A DNA stretch of 44,155 nucleotides. It comes from Mycobacterium sp. (GTDB lineage Bacteria; Actinomycetota; Actinomycetes; Mycobacteriales; Mycobacteriaceae). Shown piece by piece: positions 1-9,089 of this stretch. The translations under genes were made by a program, and so were the position numbers. The notes beneath the pieces were generated by a model. It did no database searches. It was not told where the DNA came from and saw only the letters and a list, made by a program, of their open reading frames with translations. The stretch spans positions 1-44,155 of the forward strand of contig JAGQTV010000043.1 of NCBI GenBank assembly GCA_020438845.1, given 5' to 3'. Position 1 is the first letter of the stretch. The number at the start of each line of letters is the position of its first letter.

Positions 1-2370
1 CCAGCTGGCCTCGATCAACCCGGCTGCCACCAGTCCGATCGCAACCGCAATGGTGGTCAACGCCACATTGGAGGGGTCCAGCATGAACTTCTCCCGGGCC
101 AGCGGGACCGCGAAGATCACGACGTAGGCCACCGCCGAGGTGGCCACCAGCGCCACCCGCCACCACTGGTAGGGCCGGGCCACCACAGCCAGTACCCACA
201 GCGCGCTGATCAGAAGAGTGATCAAGGCTGCCGTCGAGGCCTGCGTCTGCTGCACCAGGGTGCCTTTGCTGCCCGGATAGGCCAGCACGTAACAACAGAA
301 CGTCGCCAAGCCGATCACCGCCCCGGACGGCAACGCTGAGCTGACCACCCGACGGACGAAGCCGGTGCGGGCCCGTTCGTTGTTAGGGGCCAGCGACAGG
401 ATGAACGCCGGGATGCCGATGGTGAACCAGGCGGCGATGGTCACGTGGATCGGCTGGAACGGGTAGAGCAGCGGTTCCGTGTGCCCCCAGTGGCTGACCA
501 GCCCTGCCACTCCCACCAGCAGCGCCAACAACACCGAGTAGGCGGTCTTGGTGAGGAACAGGTTGGACACCCGTTCGATATTGCCGATCACCCGTCGGCC
601 TTCACCGACCACGTAGGGCAGCGTCGCAAACTTGTTGTCCAGCAACACGATCTGGGCCACCGCCCGCGAGGCGGGGCTACCCGATCCCATCGCGACCCCA
701 ATGTCGGCATCCTTGAGCGCCAGGACGTCGTTGACTCCGTCGCCTGTCATCGCCACGGTGTGGTCGCGGGACTGCAGCGCGTGCACCATTGCGCGCTTCT
801 GGTCCGGCCGCACCCGGCCGAAGGTCGTGTACTCCGCCATCGTCTCGGCGAGGGCGGCGGGATCGGTGGGCAGTTCGCGGGCGTCCATCGTCTCGCCGCT
901 CAGCCCCAGCGAGCCGGCTACCGCACCCACCGACACCGCGTTGTCCCCGGAGATCACTTTCACCGAAACATGCTGGGAGGCAAAGTAATCCAGCGTTTCC
1001 CTGGCGTCGGGACGGACGCGTTGCTCCAGGATGACCAATGCTTCGGGGGTGACCCGGCCCGGCGCGTCGGAGCTGTCGACGCTGCGGTCGCTGGAGCCGA
1101 GCAGCAGCACCCGAAGTCCGTGTGCGCCGATCTGTTCGGCGCGCTCGGCTTCCGGTGTTGCCGGGTCCAGCAGCACGTCGGGGGCGCCGATCACCCAGTT
1201 TCCGCGGTCCCGGAAGGATGCACCGCTCCACTTGGTGGCCGACTTGAACGGTGCAACGGCGGTAACTGTCCAGTCCGGGGACTGTGGGTAGGCCTCGGCG
1301 ATGGCCTGCATACTCGCGTTCGGCCGCGGGTCGTTGGCAGCCAACGCCGCCAGTGCCGCGCCGACCTGATCGGGGAGTGCCGCGTTCACCGTCTGGGCTT
1401 CGGCCAGGCGCATGCCGTTCTCCGTCAGCGTCCCGGTCTTGTCGGCGCACACGACGTCGACGCGGGCCAGGCCCTCGATGGCGGGCAGTTCCTGTACCAG
1501 GCATTGGCGTCGGCCCAGCCGGATCACACCGACTGCGAAGGCGATCGAGGTCATCAGCACCAGGCCCTCCGGGACCATCGGCACCAGAGCGCCCACCATG
1601 CGCAACACCGACTCGCGCCACCCGACATGGGTGAGGAACAACTGGGTGTAGATGGTCAACAGCCCGGTGGGCCACAGCAGGTAAGTGATCAGCTGGAGGA
1701 TCTTGTTGATGCCGCTACGCAGTTCCGAGCGCACGAGGGTGAACTTGCTGGCCTCTTCGGCCAGTCGGGCGGCGTACGCCTCACGGCCGACCTTCGTCGC
1801 GCGGTAGGCGCCGTTGCCCGCCACCACGAAGCTGCCCGACATGACCGGGTCTCCGACACCCTTGCCGATCGGGTCGGCCTCGCCGGTGAGTAACGACTCG
1901 TCGACCTCACACGCGGTGGCCTCCAGCATCTCGCCGTCGACGACGATCTGATCACCCGGACCGATCTCGATGACGTCGTCGAGCACCACCTCGTTGGGCG
2001 CGAGGTCGCGAGTACCGGACTGACGACGAACGGTGGGTCTGGCCTGGCCGACGATGGCCAAGTTGTCCAAGGTCTTCTTCGCACGCAGTTCCTGGATGAT
2101 GCCGATCGAACTGTTGGCGACGATGAGCAGTCCGAAAAGTCCGTTAATGAGGGAACCGGTCGCCAGCACGATGAGGAACAGCACCCCGAGGATGGCGTTG
2201 ATCCGGGTGAACACATTTGCCCGGACGATGTCGCGCACGCTGCGGGACGCGCGATTCGGGACATCGTTGGCCCTGCCCTCGGCGACCCGGGTGGCGACCT
2301 CGGCGTCGGTCAGGCCGGCGGCGATGCGCAGCGTCGCCCCGGGATCTCGGTCTTCGCGCAAGGGGCTCAT
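1..2370 (-). CDS. ctpE: P-type cation ATPase CtpE, C-terminal end cut by window edge
   Basis: Membrane ATPase that pumps cations; the mycobacterial CtpE family has been linked to calcium uptake (literature, not shown here). The reading frame is open to the left edge, giving 790 residues, so only a few C-terminal residues should be missing. Visible P-type landmarks are a TGE actuator motif near residues 162-164, a PEGL turn in the fourth membrane segment near 267-270, the phosphorylation motif DKTGTLT with catalytic Asp310, and TGDGVND at 542-548. Hydrophobic segments lie near 55-95, 225-285 and in the last 180 residues. The ATG at 2370 overlaps the stop of the upstream beta-lactamase-like gene as ATGA, so translation is probably coupled. 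The substrate ion cannot be read from sequence. Confidence 0.93.
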   Translation of the reverse strand, partial: MSPLREDRDPGATLRIAAGLTDAEVATRVAEGRANDVPNRASRSVRDIVRANVFTRINAILGVLFLIVLATGSLINGLFGLLIVANSSIGIIQELRAKKTLDNLAIVGQARPTVRRQSGTRDLAPNEVVLDDVIEIGPGDQIVVDGEMLEATACEVDESLLTGEADPIGKGVGDPVMSGSFVVAGNGAYRATKVGREAYAARLAEEASKFTLVRSELRSGINKILQLITYLLWPTGLLTIYTQLFLTHVGWRESVLRMVGALVPMVPEGLVLMTSIAFAVGVIRLGRRQCLVQELPAIEGLARVDVVCADKTGTLTENGMRLAEAQTVNAALPDQVGAALAALAANDPRPNASMQAIAEAYPQSPDWTVTAVAPFKSATKWSGASFRDRGNWVIGAPDVLLDPATPEAERAEQIGAHGLRVLLLGSSDRSVDSSDAPGRVTPEALVILEQRVRPDARETLDYFASQHVSVKVISGDNAVSVGAVAGSLGLSGETMDARELPTDPAALAETMAEYTTFGRVRPDQKRAMVHALQSRDHTVAMTGDGVNDVLALKDADIGVAMGSGSPASRAVAQIVLLDNKFATLPYVVGEGRRVIGNIERVSNLFLTKTAYSVLLALLVGVAGLVSHWGHTEPLLYPFQPIHVTIAAWFTIGIPAFILSLAPNNERARTGFVRRVVSSALPSGAVIGLATFCCYVLAYPGSKGTLVQQTQASTAALITLLISALWVLAVVARPYQWWRVALVATSAVAYVVIFAVPLAREKFMLDPSNVALTTIAVAIGLVAAGLIEASW

Positions 2371-3920
2371 CGGGTGAAGGTACCCATCCGGTCTTCGTCG
2401 AAGTACTCCAACGTGAGCCGATCGCCGTCGAAAGCCGCTTTCGACACGCTTCCGGGCGGCGCGTTTTCTGACGTGAGCGCGAAGGTGAACACGTCGCCGT
2501 CCCAGTGCGTCAACTCATAGAAGGTCGGACGCGGCCCTATCGCGAGGGTCAGTTTCCCCTCCTTTTCGGCCACTGTTGCCCTGCCCCAATAGTCGTTGAC
2601 GTAGGTGCCCATGAGGGTCGGCAGCGGCCGCGACGGCGCCGGTCGCGCCGGTGGCGCCGCGCCGGCCAGTGAACCGAACGGGCGCTGCATTCCGGCGAAG
2701 GCCTCGGTGTAGAGCTTTCGCCAGTCTTCGCGAATCTCACCGAACTCGACAAGGTCGGCGAACTCGGCGGTCAGCGTCTCCGGAACACCCGACGGGGCGG
2801 CATTGGTGAGCGCGACGATGGCGACGTCCGCCTGCGGGATGACCACGAAATTCGTTGCCGCACCGAGTGCGAACGCGCCGGAGTGACTGAGCCGCACCCG
2901 GCCCGCCGGCGAGGTCGCAATGTTGAATCCGTATCCGTAGAAGCCGGACCGCATGGCTGGTTGGGCCGGTGGGCTGGAGACCATCTGTGGAGTGAGGGCG
3001 GGTAGCAGTGCCGTGGGGTCCACAACCGTTGCGCCCTGGTAGTTTCCGTTGCCGAGCAGCATCGTCAGCCAGTGGGTGAGGTCGTTGACCGAGGCGCTCA
3101 CGCCGCCGGCCGGCGACTGCGGGTCGGGGTCCCTGGTGTACTGCGGCTGGTAGGAGTCGCCGACACGCACGTGCCCGACGGCCTTATCGGCGCGCGCTTG
3201 GTAATCGGCGAAACGCGAACTGGTGGAGTTCATCGCGAGTGGCCGGTAGAGGACGTCGGCGCTGAGATCCTCCCAGGACTTGCCTGCGACTGCGGCGACC
3301 GCTTCCGCGGCGGCAGTGACGCCGAAGTTGGTGTAGGCGTAGGAGGCCCGGAACGGGTTCAGTGGCAGCAGATGCAGCCGTTGGAGAATAGTGCGACGGT
3401 CAAAGCCGAGATCTTCGAGCAGGTCCCCGGCGTGGTCGGGAAGTCCGGAGCGGTGGGCGAACAGGTCTGCGACGGTGAGCATGCCGGTCACCGACGGATC
3501 GGAGAGTGAAAACCACGGCAGTGCATCGGCCATCGGGGTATCCCAGCCGATCGCGCCGGCGCCGACCTGATGGGCGACGACGGTGGCGGCGACCGGTTTG
3601 GACAGCGAGGCAAGCTGAAAGACCGTATCGGCGTCCACTCTCTCGCCCTTGGTGCTGTCCCTGACACCGAAGCCCTTGGCGTACAGCGTCTTTCCACCAT
3701 GCACAACGGCGACTGCCATTCCGGGGACCCCAGAGGAAGCCATCAACGCCTCGGCGAGACCGTCCAGTCTGGCGATCGCATGGTCGATGGTCTTGTCCGG
3801 CAACGGCATCGCCGGAATGAGTTGTGGCGGAAGGTCGGATGACGGCGTGGGCGTCGCCCCGCAGGCCGTCAGCACGGCCGCCAGCGCGAAAACGGCCACG
3901 CGGTTCAACAGCGTGGTCAT
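2367..3920 (-). CDS. Serine beta-lactamase/penicillin-binding-like lipoprotein (Rv0907 type)
   Basis: Class C beta-lactamase-fold serine hydrolase, 517 residues, predicted to be anchored outside the membrane. The N-terminus has a hydrophobic stretch followed by lipobox LTAC, with Cys20 as the lipidation site. The active-site SxxK motif is SLSK at 105-108 and the YxN motif is YTN at 196-198; a late HSG may be the third motif. A further domain of about 100 residues follows the catalytic domain, as in related esterase/peptidase proteins. The frame is open upstream to 4022, but the ATG at 3920 was chosen because the signal peptide begins there. It lies 19 bases after the metallo-hydrolase gene and overlaps ctpE. 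Whether it hydrolyses beta-lactams, peptides or esters is unknown; the family is often a DD-peptidase or esterase. Confidence 0.85.
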   Translation of the reverse strand: MTTLLNRVAVFALAAVLTACGATPTPSSDLPPQLIPAMPLPDKTIDHAIARLDGLAEALMASSGVPGMAVAVVHGGKTLYAKGFGVRDSTKGERVDADTVFQLASLSKPVAATVVAHQVGAGAIGWDTPMADALPWFSLSDPSVTGMLTVADLFAHRSGLPDHAGDLLEDLGFDRRTILQRLHLLPLNPFRASYAYTNFGVTAAAEAVAAVAGKSWEDLSADVLYRPLAMNSTSSRFADYQARADKAVGHVRVGDSYQPQYTRDPDPQSPAGGVSASVNDLTHWLTMLLGNGNYQGATVVDPTALLPALTPQMVSSPPAQPAMRSGFYGYGFNIATSPAGRVRLSHSGAFALGAATNFVVIPQADVAIVALTNAAPSGVPETLTAEFADLVEFGEIREDWRKLYTEAFAGMQRPFGSLAGAAPPARPAPSRPLPTLMGTYVNDYWGRATVAEKEGKLTLAIGPRPTFYELTHWDGDVFTFALTSENAPPGSVSKAAFDGDRLTLEYFDEDRMGTFTR

Positions 3921-3939
3921 CGACCGCTGCAGTCGACCA

Positions 3940-5091
3940 TCACAGCCGCCACCAGTGATCGACTGAACCCGCGTCCGTTCGCGGGTGCACGGCACGATCG
4001 CCCGGCTTGGGTATGGCGACATTCACCCCGGCTTCGGCAGCGGCGACGATCAGGCGTTCGGGGGGCTCAGCCCATGGATGCGGCGCCAACCGGAAGGTGC
4101 CCCAGTGGATCGGCACAAGCAGTCCCCCGTCGAGATCACGGTGAGCCTGCACTGCCTCCTCCGGGTTCATGTGGATGTCCGGCCAGGACTTGTTATAGGC
4201 ACCGATCGGCAACAGGGTCAGGTCGAACGGGCCGTATTGCGAACCGATGTCGGCGAAACTGCGGGTGTAGCCGCTGTCGCCGCCGAAGTAGGCGCGGTGG
4301 TGTGGGCCCAGGATTGCCCACGACGACCACAGGGTGTTGTTGCGGGACAGGAACCGGCCGGAGAAATGCCGCGCCGGGGTGCAGGCCAGCGTGATCTCCC
4401 CCACCTGGGTACTGGTGTTCCAGTCCAGTTCGACCACGCGATCGGCCGGTATCCCCCACTCCCGCAGGTGGGCCCCGACTCCCAACGGAACGACGAAGGG
4501 CGCCCGCTGCGTGCGGGCCAGCACCTGTACCGTCCGCATGTCGAGGTGGTCGTAGTGGTCGTGGCTGATCACTACGGCGTCCAACGCGGGCAGCGCGTCC
4601 AAGTCCACCGGAGGCGGATGCAAGCGCTGGGGGCCGAAGGCGCTCGACGGCGAGCAGCGTTCGCTCCAGACCGGGTCGGTCAGCAGCCGGTAGCCGTCGA
4701 TCTCCAGCAGGGCGGTCGCGTGCCCCAGCCAGGTCACAGCCAACGGCGCCGGGGCCGCGCACAGCATCGGGGAGGCCATCGGGATCGCCGCACGGGGCCG
4801 GCTTTCCGAATTGCCGGCCAGAAACTCGAACAGAACCAGCCGGTTCTCCTCGAGGTCCAGCTTGAGGCCTCCATCTGGCTCAAGGTTGCGAAACGCCCCG
4901 GCCCGGTGGTTCGCCGATCCCTCGGTTACTGCCCGGATCGCGCCGGAGTCTGCACCCAACGCCCGCGAAACCTCGCGCACTACGCTCAGGGCCCACCCGC
5001 CGACAGCCAACGACGCGGTGCCCAGCCCCGACAGGTAAGCCAACCGGAGCGACGGTCTTCCGGGCAGCTTCACCGCAGGCGGGCCGGGCAT
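3940..5091 (-). CDS. Metallo-beta-lactamase-fold hydrolase, NAPE-PLD-like (Rv0906 type)
   Basis: A 383-residue zinc hydrolase of the beta-lactamase superfamily. The metal motif HDHYDH is at 177-182, and further His and Asp residues follow in GGDSGY and IHWGTF. The segment GHATALLEIDGYRLLTDPVW resembles the N-acyl-phosphatidylethanolamine phospholipase D branch (UlaG/NAPE-PLD type), so a phospholipid or N-acyl substrate is plausible but inferred. An N-terminal hydrophobic stretch near residues 17-38 may be a signal anchor. It starts 3 bases after the echA6 stop and is followed 19 bases later by the serine beta-lactamase-like gene, so all are probably on one transcript. Confidence 0.85.
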   Translation of the reverse strand: MPGPPAVKLPGRPSLRLAYLSGLGTASLAVGGWALSVVREVSRALGADSGAIRAVTEGSANHRAGAFRNLEPDGGLKLDLEENRLVLFEFLAGNSESRPRAAIPMASPMLCAAPAPLAVTWLGHATALLEIDGYRLLTDPVWSERCSPSSAFGPQRLHPPPVDLDALPALDAVVISHDHYDHLDMRTVQVLARTQRAPFVVPLGVGAHLREWGIPADRVVELDWNTSTQVGEITLACTPARHFSGRFLSRNNTLWSSWAILGPHHRAYFGGDSGYTRSFADIGSQYGPFDLTLLPIGAYNKSWPDIHMNPEEAVQAHRDLDGGLLVPIHWGTFRLAPHPWAEPPERLIVAAAEAGVNVAIPKPGDRAVHPRTDAGSVDHWWRL

Positions 5092-5094
5092 TTC

Positions 5095-5826
5095 TCAGGC
5101 TCCCCGGAACCTCGGGGCGCGCTTCTCTACGCGCGCGATCTGGGCCTCGATGACGTCGTGGCTGCTCCACGCCCGCTCGAAGAGTTCTTTGTGGGTTTGC
5201 GCCTGATCCTCGTACGCGCCGTCGTCGTTGAGCACCCGCTTGGAGTGGCGCACCGACAGCGGTGCCATGACAGCGATCTCTGCGGCCCACGCCTGGGCGT
5301 CAGCCAATGTGCCGATCCGGTTCGCCATGCCTGTCATCAGCGCGGTCTGTGCGTCCAGTCTCTCGGCGGCCAGCAACATGGCGCGGGCCCTTCCGAAGCC
5401 CACCAGCGAGCTGAGCCGACGAACGCTCCAGTTGTCCAGGGCCAGACCGTATTTGGCGATCGGGAACTGGAAGTACGCCTCTGGCGCCACCACCCGAAGG
5501 TCACACACCATGGCCAGTTGCACTCCGGCACCGATCGCCGGGCCGTTGATGGCCGCAATCACCGGTACCGGCACGGCGTCGATAGCCTTGTTCAGCGCGA
5601 TCGCCTTGTCCGGAAAATCTGCGGCGAACACGTCACCGGAGAGATCGGCGCCGGCACAGAAGACGGTGCCGGCCCCGGTGATGACAATCGCGCGGACGTC
5701 GTCGGCTGCCGCCTGCTCGACGGCTTCCCGTAACGAGTCGACAAGCTCAGAGTTGAGTGCGTTGCGCCTTTCCGGGCGCTGCAATTCGATGGTCGTGACA
5801 TCACCGACACGCTCGATACCGATCAT
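5095..5826 (-). CDS. echA6: Enoyl-CoA hydratase-family protein EchA6
   Basis: Crotonase-fold protein of 243 residues, closely matching remembered M. tuberculosis EchA6 over its whole length ([11 protein letters not shown] near the start, GPAIGAG oxyanion-hole region, [31 protein letters not shown]). In M. tuberculosis EchA6 is reported to lack hydratase activity and to pass acyl-CoAs to the FAS-II mycolate pathway; that role is assumed by homology. The frame is open upstream to 5952 inside the neighbouring phosphoribosyltransferase gene, but the ATG at 5826 aligns with the family start (MIGIE). The gap to the upstream gene is 8 bases and to the downstream gene 3 bases. accD3, next to echA6 in M. 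tuberculosis, is not present here. Confidence 0.92.
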   Translation of the reverse strand: MIGIERVGDVTTIELQRPERRNALNSELVDSLREAVEQAAADDVRAIVITGAGTVFCAGADLSGDVFAADFPDKAIALNKAIDAVPVPVIAAINGPAIGAGVQLAMVCDLRVVAPEAYFQFPIAKYGLALDNWSVRRLSSLVGFGRARAMLLAAERLDAQTALMTGMANRIGTLADAQAWAAEIAVMAPLSVRHSKRVLNDDGAYEDQAQTHKELFERAWSSHDVIEAQIARVEKRAPRFRGA

Positions 5827-5834
5827 GATGCCGA

Positions 5835-6512
5835 TTATGAACCGCCGCCGTCCGGCCGGTCCCGGCGGGCTTGTGCGAGCAGTGCACACACCTCGTCGTC
5901 GGAGGTCTGGCTGAAGTCGCGGTAGCCCTGGCCCACAGCGGTGAAATGCCACGGCACACCCACACAGATCACGTCGTCGGCCACCTCGCGCAGCGCGGCA
6001 ACGGTGTCCGGGGCCCCGATCGGAGCGGCCAGGACCACAGTGGCCGCGCCCCCGGCCCGGGCCACCAGCGCAGCGGCCCGCGCGGTGGCGCCGGTCGCGA
6101 ACCCGTCGTCGACGATGATGACTACCCGGCCCGCCAGCTTCAGCCCCTCGCGGCCTCCCCGGTAGCGGTCCAGGCGTCGGTACAACTCCTCGCGTTCCGC
6201 GGCCTCAACGGCGGCGATCTGATCCGCGCTCAACCGGATCCGGTCCAGCAGGGCCTTGTTGTGTACCCGCACCACGTCGTGCCCGTCGGGCGCCTCACCA
6301 ATCGCACCGAAGGCCAGTTCCGGTTGGTAGGGCACCCCGAGTTTGCGCACCACCAGCACATCCAGCGGGGCACCCAGCGATCGGGCCACCTCGGCGGCCA
6401 CAGGCACCCCGCCCCGCGGCAAACCCAGCACCAGCACATCCCGGCCGCGGTAGCGGGACAGTTCCTCCGCCAGCCGTCGCCCTGCCGCCGCCCGGTCAGG
6501 GAAAACCTCCAT
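5835..6512 (-). CDS. Phosphoribosyltransferase-domain protein
   Basis: A 225-residue type I phosphoribosyltransferase-fold protein. The PRPP-binding loop is seen as [14 protein letters not shown]; an earlier [14 protein letters not shown] segment and VVRKLGVP are typical of the ComF/hypothetical PRTase branch often found near stress or hydrolase genes. The base substrate is unknown. The frame is open further upstream (to 6605), but the ATG at 6512 was chosen because the conserved [16 protein letters not shown] start follows it. It is the first gene of the minus-strand run leading to ctpE and is divergent from prrA with 155 bases between the two starts. Confidence 0.85.
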   Translation of the reverse strand: MEVFPDRAAAGRRLAEELSRYRGRDVLVLGLPRGGVPVAAEVARSLGAPLDVLVVRKLGVPYQPELAFGAIGEAPDGHDVVRVHNKALLDRIRLSADQIAAVEAAEREELYRRLDRYRGGREGLKLAGRVVIIVDDGFATGATARAAALVARAGGAATVVLAAPIGAPDTVAALREVADDVICVGVPWHFTAVGQGYRDFSQTSDDEVCALLAQARRDRPDGGGS

Positions 6513-6583
6513 AACTCGATTCTCGCCCAAACTCACGTATGGGCGGGAAAGTGCGGGAAGATTCCGCCAAAACGTAGATCTGG

Positions 6584-6616
6584 GCGACACGGCCAAGCGA
6601 CACAACCAGGCGACAC
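6584..6616. promoter_or_regulatory. Three GCGACAC direct repeats upstream of prrA
   Basis: The heptamer GCGACAC occurs at 6584-6590, 6597-6603 and 6610-6616, exactly 13 bases apart, with similar spacers (GGCCAA, AACCAG). It sits in the divergent region between the phosphoribosyltransferase gene and prrA, 52 bases before the prrA ATG. OmpR-family regulators such as PrrA usually bind direct repeats, so this may be an autoregulatory site; that is inference. Confidence 0.4.
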
Positions 6617-6667
6617 GGCCGTGCGCTGCGGCCGGGTTTTCCCCCGGCTCCGACGCGATCCGGCACT

Positions 6668-7372
6668 ATGGAATCCATGGACACGGCTCCCCCGCGCGTA
6701 TTGGTCGTCGACGACGACCCCGACGTGCTGGCCTCATTGGAGCGCGGCCTGCGGCTTTCCGGCTTCGAGGTGGCCACCGCGGTGGACGGAGCCGAAGCGC
6801 TGCGCAGCGCCACCGAGACCCGGCCAGACGCCATCGTGCTGGACATCAACATGCCAGTACTCGACGGGGTGAGCGTGGTGACCGCGCTCCGCGCCATGGA
6901 CAACGACGTGCCGGTGTGCGTGCTGTCGGCTCGCAGTTCGGTCGACGACCGGGTGGCCGGCTTAGAGGCCGGCGCAGACGACTATCTGGTCAAGCCCTTC
7001 GTGCTGGCCGAGTTGGTGGCTCGAGTCAAGGCGTTGCTGCGACGCCGTGGTTCCTCCGCGACCTTTTCCTCGGAGACCATCCAGGTCGGTCCGCTGGAAG
7101 TGGACATTCCGGGTCGGCGCGCCCGGGTCAACGGCGTCGACGTCGACCTGACCAAGCGCGAGTTCGACCTACTCGCCGTGCTGGCCGAGCACAAGACAGC
7201 CGTGCTGAGCCGCGCTCAGTTACTAGAGTTGGTGTGGGGCTACGACTTTGCCGCCGACACCAACGTCGTCGACGTGTTCATCGGCTACCTGCGCCGCAAG
7301 CTGGAGGCCGGGGGCGCACCGCGCCTGCTGCACACCGTGCGCGGCGTCGGCTTCGTGTTGCGCACTCAGTAA
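6668..7372 (+). CDS. prrA: Response regulator PrrA (OmpR family), without adjacent kinase
   Basis: Two-component response regulator, 234 residues. The receiver domain (about 9-125) has the acidic pair near Asp15-Asp16, phosphoacceptor Asp59 in VLDINMP and Lys109 in YLVKPF; a winged-helix DNA-binding domain follows (about 138-233). Nearly every residue matches remembered M. tuberculosis PrrA, an essential regulator there. A start at 6677 (second Met) is equally possible. In M. tuberculosis prrA is followed directly by the sensor kinase prrB; here the stop is followed by a hairpin and an opposed secreted-protein gene, with no kinase anywhere in the window. GCGACAC repeats upstream may be its own binding sites. 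Confidence 0.96.
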   Translation: MESMDTAPPRVLVVDDDPDVLASLERGLRLSGFEVATAVDGAEALRSATETRPDAIVLDINMPVLDGVSVVTALRAMDNDVPVCVLSARSSVDDRVAGLEAGADDYLVKPFVLAELVARVKALLRRRGSSATFSSETIQVGPLEVDIPGRRARVNGVDVDLTKREFDLLAVLAEHKTAVLSRAQLLELVWGYDFAADTNVVDVFIGYLRRKLEAGGAPRLLHTVRGVGFVLRTQ

Positions 7373-7400
7373 CCCAGCAACCAACCCAGCAACCGACGCA

Positions 7401-7437
7401 GAACGACGCCCGCAGGAGCGTCCCACGGGCGCCGTTC
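7401..7437. terminator. Hairpin between prrA and the opposed secreted-protein gene
   Basis: Arms GAACGACGCCCG (7401-7412) and CGGGCGCCGTTC (7426-7437) pair over 12 positions with one mismatch and a 13-base loop. It lies between two convergent stops. No long U-tract follows, as is usual for mycobacterial hairpins, so it could end transcription from either side. Confidence 0.5.
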
Positions 7438-7451
7438 GTCGGTTTAACTAT

Positions 7452-7856
7452 CTACTCGCAGCCGCCCGGGCAGCTGCTTTCGCCGAAACCCGGCAGCCAG
7501 TTCACGTCGCCTGGTCCTGGCGATCCCTGCGATCCGGGAAACATGCTGAAAGCGTCCGTGGCTGGCGCGTCCTCCGTCGGTGCGGACGTTGAAACACAAG
7601 ACCCATCTTGATCTAATTCATACCCTTCCCCGCATGTGTTGGCGGAAAGGTTCGGCGGTAGACCTGCTAGGCCATCGGTTCCCGACGCGACCCGGTCTTG
7701 TCCTTGTGGCGAGGCCGGAACGCACTGTCCCGTTGGATCAAACGTGTAGCCCGACCCGCACTCGTCGGCTGAGGCAATTGGTGGGGGTGCGGCGAGGGTC
7801 AGGGACGCGACGGCAAAACTGGCAAGACCGGCCGACAATAGGTTCACGATTCGCAT
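7452..7856 (-). CDS. Small secreted protein with two Cys-G-Y-D-G-Cys repeats
   Basis: A 134-residue predicted exported protein of unknown function. The signal peptide runs from about 1-30 with a likely cut after ASA, giving a mature start DECGSGY. The mature chain has two copies of a C-G-x-G-Y-x-x-D-x-x-G-x-C-V unit (CGSGYTFDPTGQCV and CGEGYELDQDGSCV) and a C-terminal SSCPGGCE, so six cysteines, likely disulphide-bonded. The ATG at 7856 was preferred over a GTG at 7871 because AAGGG lies 7 bases before it. It follows the arf genes on the same strand after 113 bases and occupies the place where prrB would lie in M. tuberculosis. I do not recognise the family beyond resemblance to small mycobacterial exported proteins. 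Confidence 0.75.
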   Translation of the reverse strand: MRIVNLLSAGLASFAVASLTLAAPPPIASADECGSGYTFDPTGQCVPASPQGQDRVASGTDGLAGLPPNLSANTCGEGYELDQDGSCVSTSAPTEDAPATDAFSMFPGSQGSPGPGDVNWLPGFGESSCPGGCE

Positions 7857-7969
7857 CTGCAGACCCTTCACACGGTCGCCCAGTCAGATACTTCGAACTG
7901 AACGGGCTAGCAAAACGAATCGAGCGCCCAACGCTACATCGACCCCCGACTTTCTTCAGGTCGAAGTGA

Positions 7970-8923
7970 CTACTGGAAGTTCTTGTCCCACTTGTCGAAA
8001 CCGGCCGCCTTGGCGGTGGCCTCGTCGAAGAACCACACTTCGGCGATGGTCACCTCGTAGGCCGGGCTGTCGATGCCGTGATAGAGCATCGAATCGGCAT
8101 TGCCCTTGATCAGCCAGCCGGCCGGACCGCTGCCGTCGGCGTCTGCACTGGCCGAGCCCTTGCCGTACGGTCCAGCCGGAACGTCGGCGATAGCCGCGAC
8201 ATTTGCGCCCCGCTTCTCGTCCCAGCGAGTGAAGCCCGCGGCCCGCGCGCTGGCCTCGTCGTCGAACCACACCTCGGCGATCGTCTGGCCGTACCAGGGG
8301 CTGTCGACGGTGTGGTACAGCATCGAGTCTTCGTTGCCCTTGATCGTCCAGCCGGTCGGACCAACACCGTCGGCACCGGCCTTGAAGGAGCCCCGTCCGT
8401 GCGGACCGGGGGGCAGGTCGTCGGCGGAGGCGATCTTCGCCGCTGCCGCATCGGATGCGAACTTCGCAACACCGGACGAACCGCCGTCCGGGGCCGCGCC
8501 CTTCCGCACATCCCAGCGCAGGAAGTCCGCCTTCTCAGCGCTCTCCTCGTCGGCGAACCAGACCTCCGCCTCGATCTTGTCGTAGTACGGACTGAGCACC
8601 GGGTAGTAACGCCCGGTTTCCTGGTCACCCTTGATGGGGTACCCGGCCGGAGCCGACGCCCGTCGCTTCACCCGAATGGAGCCCTTGCCATAGGGGTCGC
8701 GATCAATAATGTCGTCGACTTTTTCGGCGACAACTTTCGCACCAGCCACCTTGCCGAGATCGGGCGCCGCGACCTTGGGGGCCTCGACCCCGCCTCGCAA
8801 CCCCGCCGACACCGTGGCACCCACTGGAACCTCACGGGTGACCTTGCGGATCATCATCGCGAAGGTGACCAACATGCCCAGCAGGAATGCCAGGGTCATC
8901 AGCCACCAATTGACGTCTTTCAT
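7970..8923 (-). CDS. arfC: Channel accessory protein ArfC with three sunset-type domains
   Basis: Third gene of the arf operon, a 317-residue predicted membrane-anchored protein. Residues 5-25 form one membrane segment, followed by an Ala/Val/Lys linker and three copies of a 62-residue domain at 77-138, 174-235 and 252-313. Each copy has P-[YH]-G-[KR]-GS, a central G-[WY]-x-IKG, [RM]-[YL]-Y, SP-x-Y, AEVWF-x-DE and a final WD. From memory, M. tuberculosis ArfC is about 175 residues with a single copy, so this is an expanded form. In M. tuberculosis the arf operon supports acid-dependent ammonia release and ArfA membrane placement. The start overlaps the arfB stop as TGATG, so the two are coupled. 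Confidence 0.9.
   Translation of the reverse strand: MKDVNWWLMTLAFLLGMLVTFAMMIRKVTREVPVGATVSAGLRGGVEAPKVAAPDLGKVAGAKVVAEKVDDIIDRDPYGKGSIRVKRRASAPAGYPIKGDQETGRYYPVLSPYYDKIEAEVWFADEESAEKADFLRWDVRKGAAPDGGSSGVAKFASDAAAAKIASADDLPPGPHGRGSFKAGADGVGPTGWTIKGNEDSMLYHTVDSPWYGQTIAEVWFDDEASARAAGFTRWDEKRGANVAAIADVPAGPYGKGSASADADGSGPAGWLIKGNADSMLYHGIDSPAYEVTIAEVWFFDEATAKAAGFDKWDKNFQ
7985..8695 (-). repeat. Tandem coding repeats for three 62-residue ArfC domains
   Basis: Three in-frame units of 186 bases encode ArfC residues 77-138, 174-235 and 252-313, separated by linkers of 35 and 16 residues. Units 2 and 3 are most alike (both contain WxIKGN, DSMLYH and TIAEVWF), which suggests that the last duplication was the most recent; unit 1 has diverged. 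Confidence 0.85.
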
Positions 8924-9078
8924 CAGCGCGCTCCGATCTCACGCGAGCCGGCTGGAAAGTCGGCGACCGCTTCTTCCCTGGTGGTCCTGCTGATGCTCAT
9001 CACGGTGATCACCCAGGCGACGGCCGAACCGACCAGGAAGGCCAACAGGTACCACAGCCACTGTCCCCAGAAACTCAT
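8923..9078 (-). CDS. arfB: ArfB, small membrane protein of the arf operon
   Basis: A 51-residue protein with one membrane helix at about residues 5-28 (WGQWLWYLLAFLVGSAVAWV) and a charged cytoplasmic-type tail with RTTREEAVADF. Size, single helix and position between arfA and arfC match M. tuberculosis ArfB (about 50 residues). The start codon is the ATG at 9078, 11 bases after the arfA stop, and the stop shares one base with the arfC start (TGATG). Its exact role is unknown; in M. tuberculosis all three arf genes are needed for full ArfA function. Confidence 0.88.
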   Translation of the reverse strand: MSFWGQWLWYLLAFLVGSAVAWVITVMSISRTTREEAVADFPAGSREIGAR

Positions 9079-9089
9079 CTCATCAACTC

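Noticed and set aside
445-1893. Long open frame on the plus strand opposite ctpE
   Set aside because: It is antisense to a clear P-type ATPase with all motifs in frame; its His/Gln/Arg-rich translation is typical of high-G+C shadow frames.
3985-5733. A 582-codon plus-strand frame opposite the metallo-hydrolase and echA6
   Set aside because: It crosses two well-recognised genes and shows no domain; composition is that of antisense high-G+C DNA.
7373-7451. Possible prrB remnant after prrA
   Set aside because: None of the frames in this 79-base gap resembles the PrrB N-terminus; it contains a direct repeat AACCCAGCAACC-like and a hairpin only.
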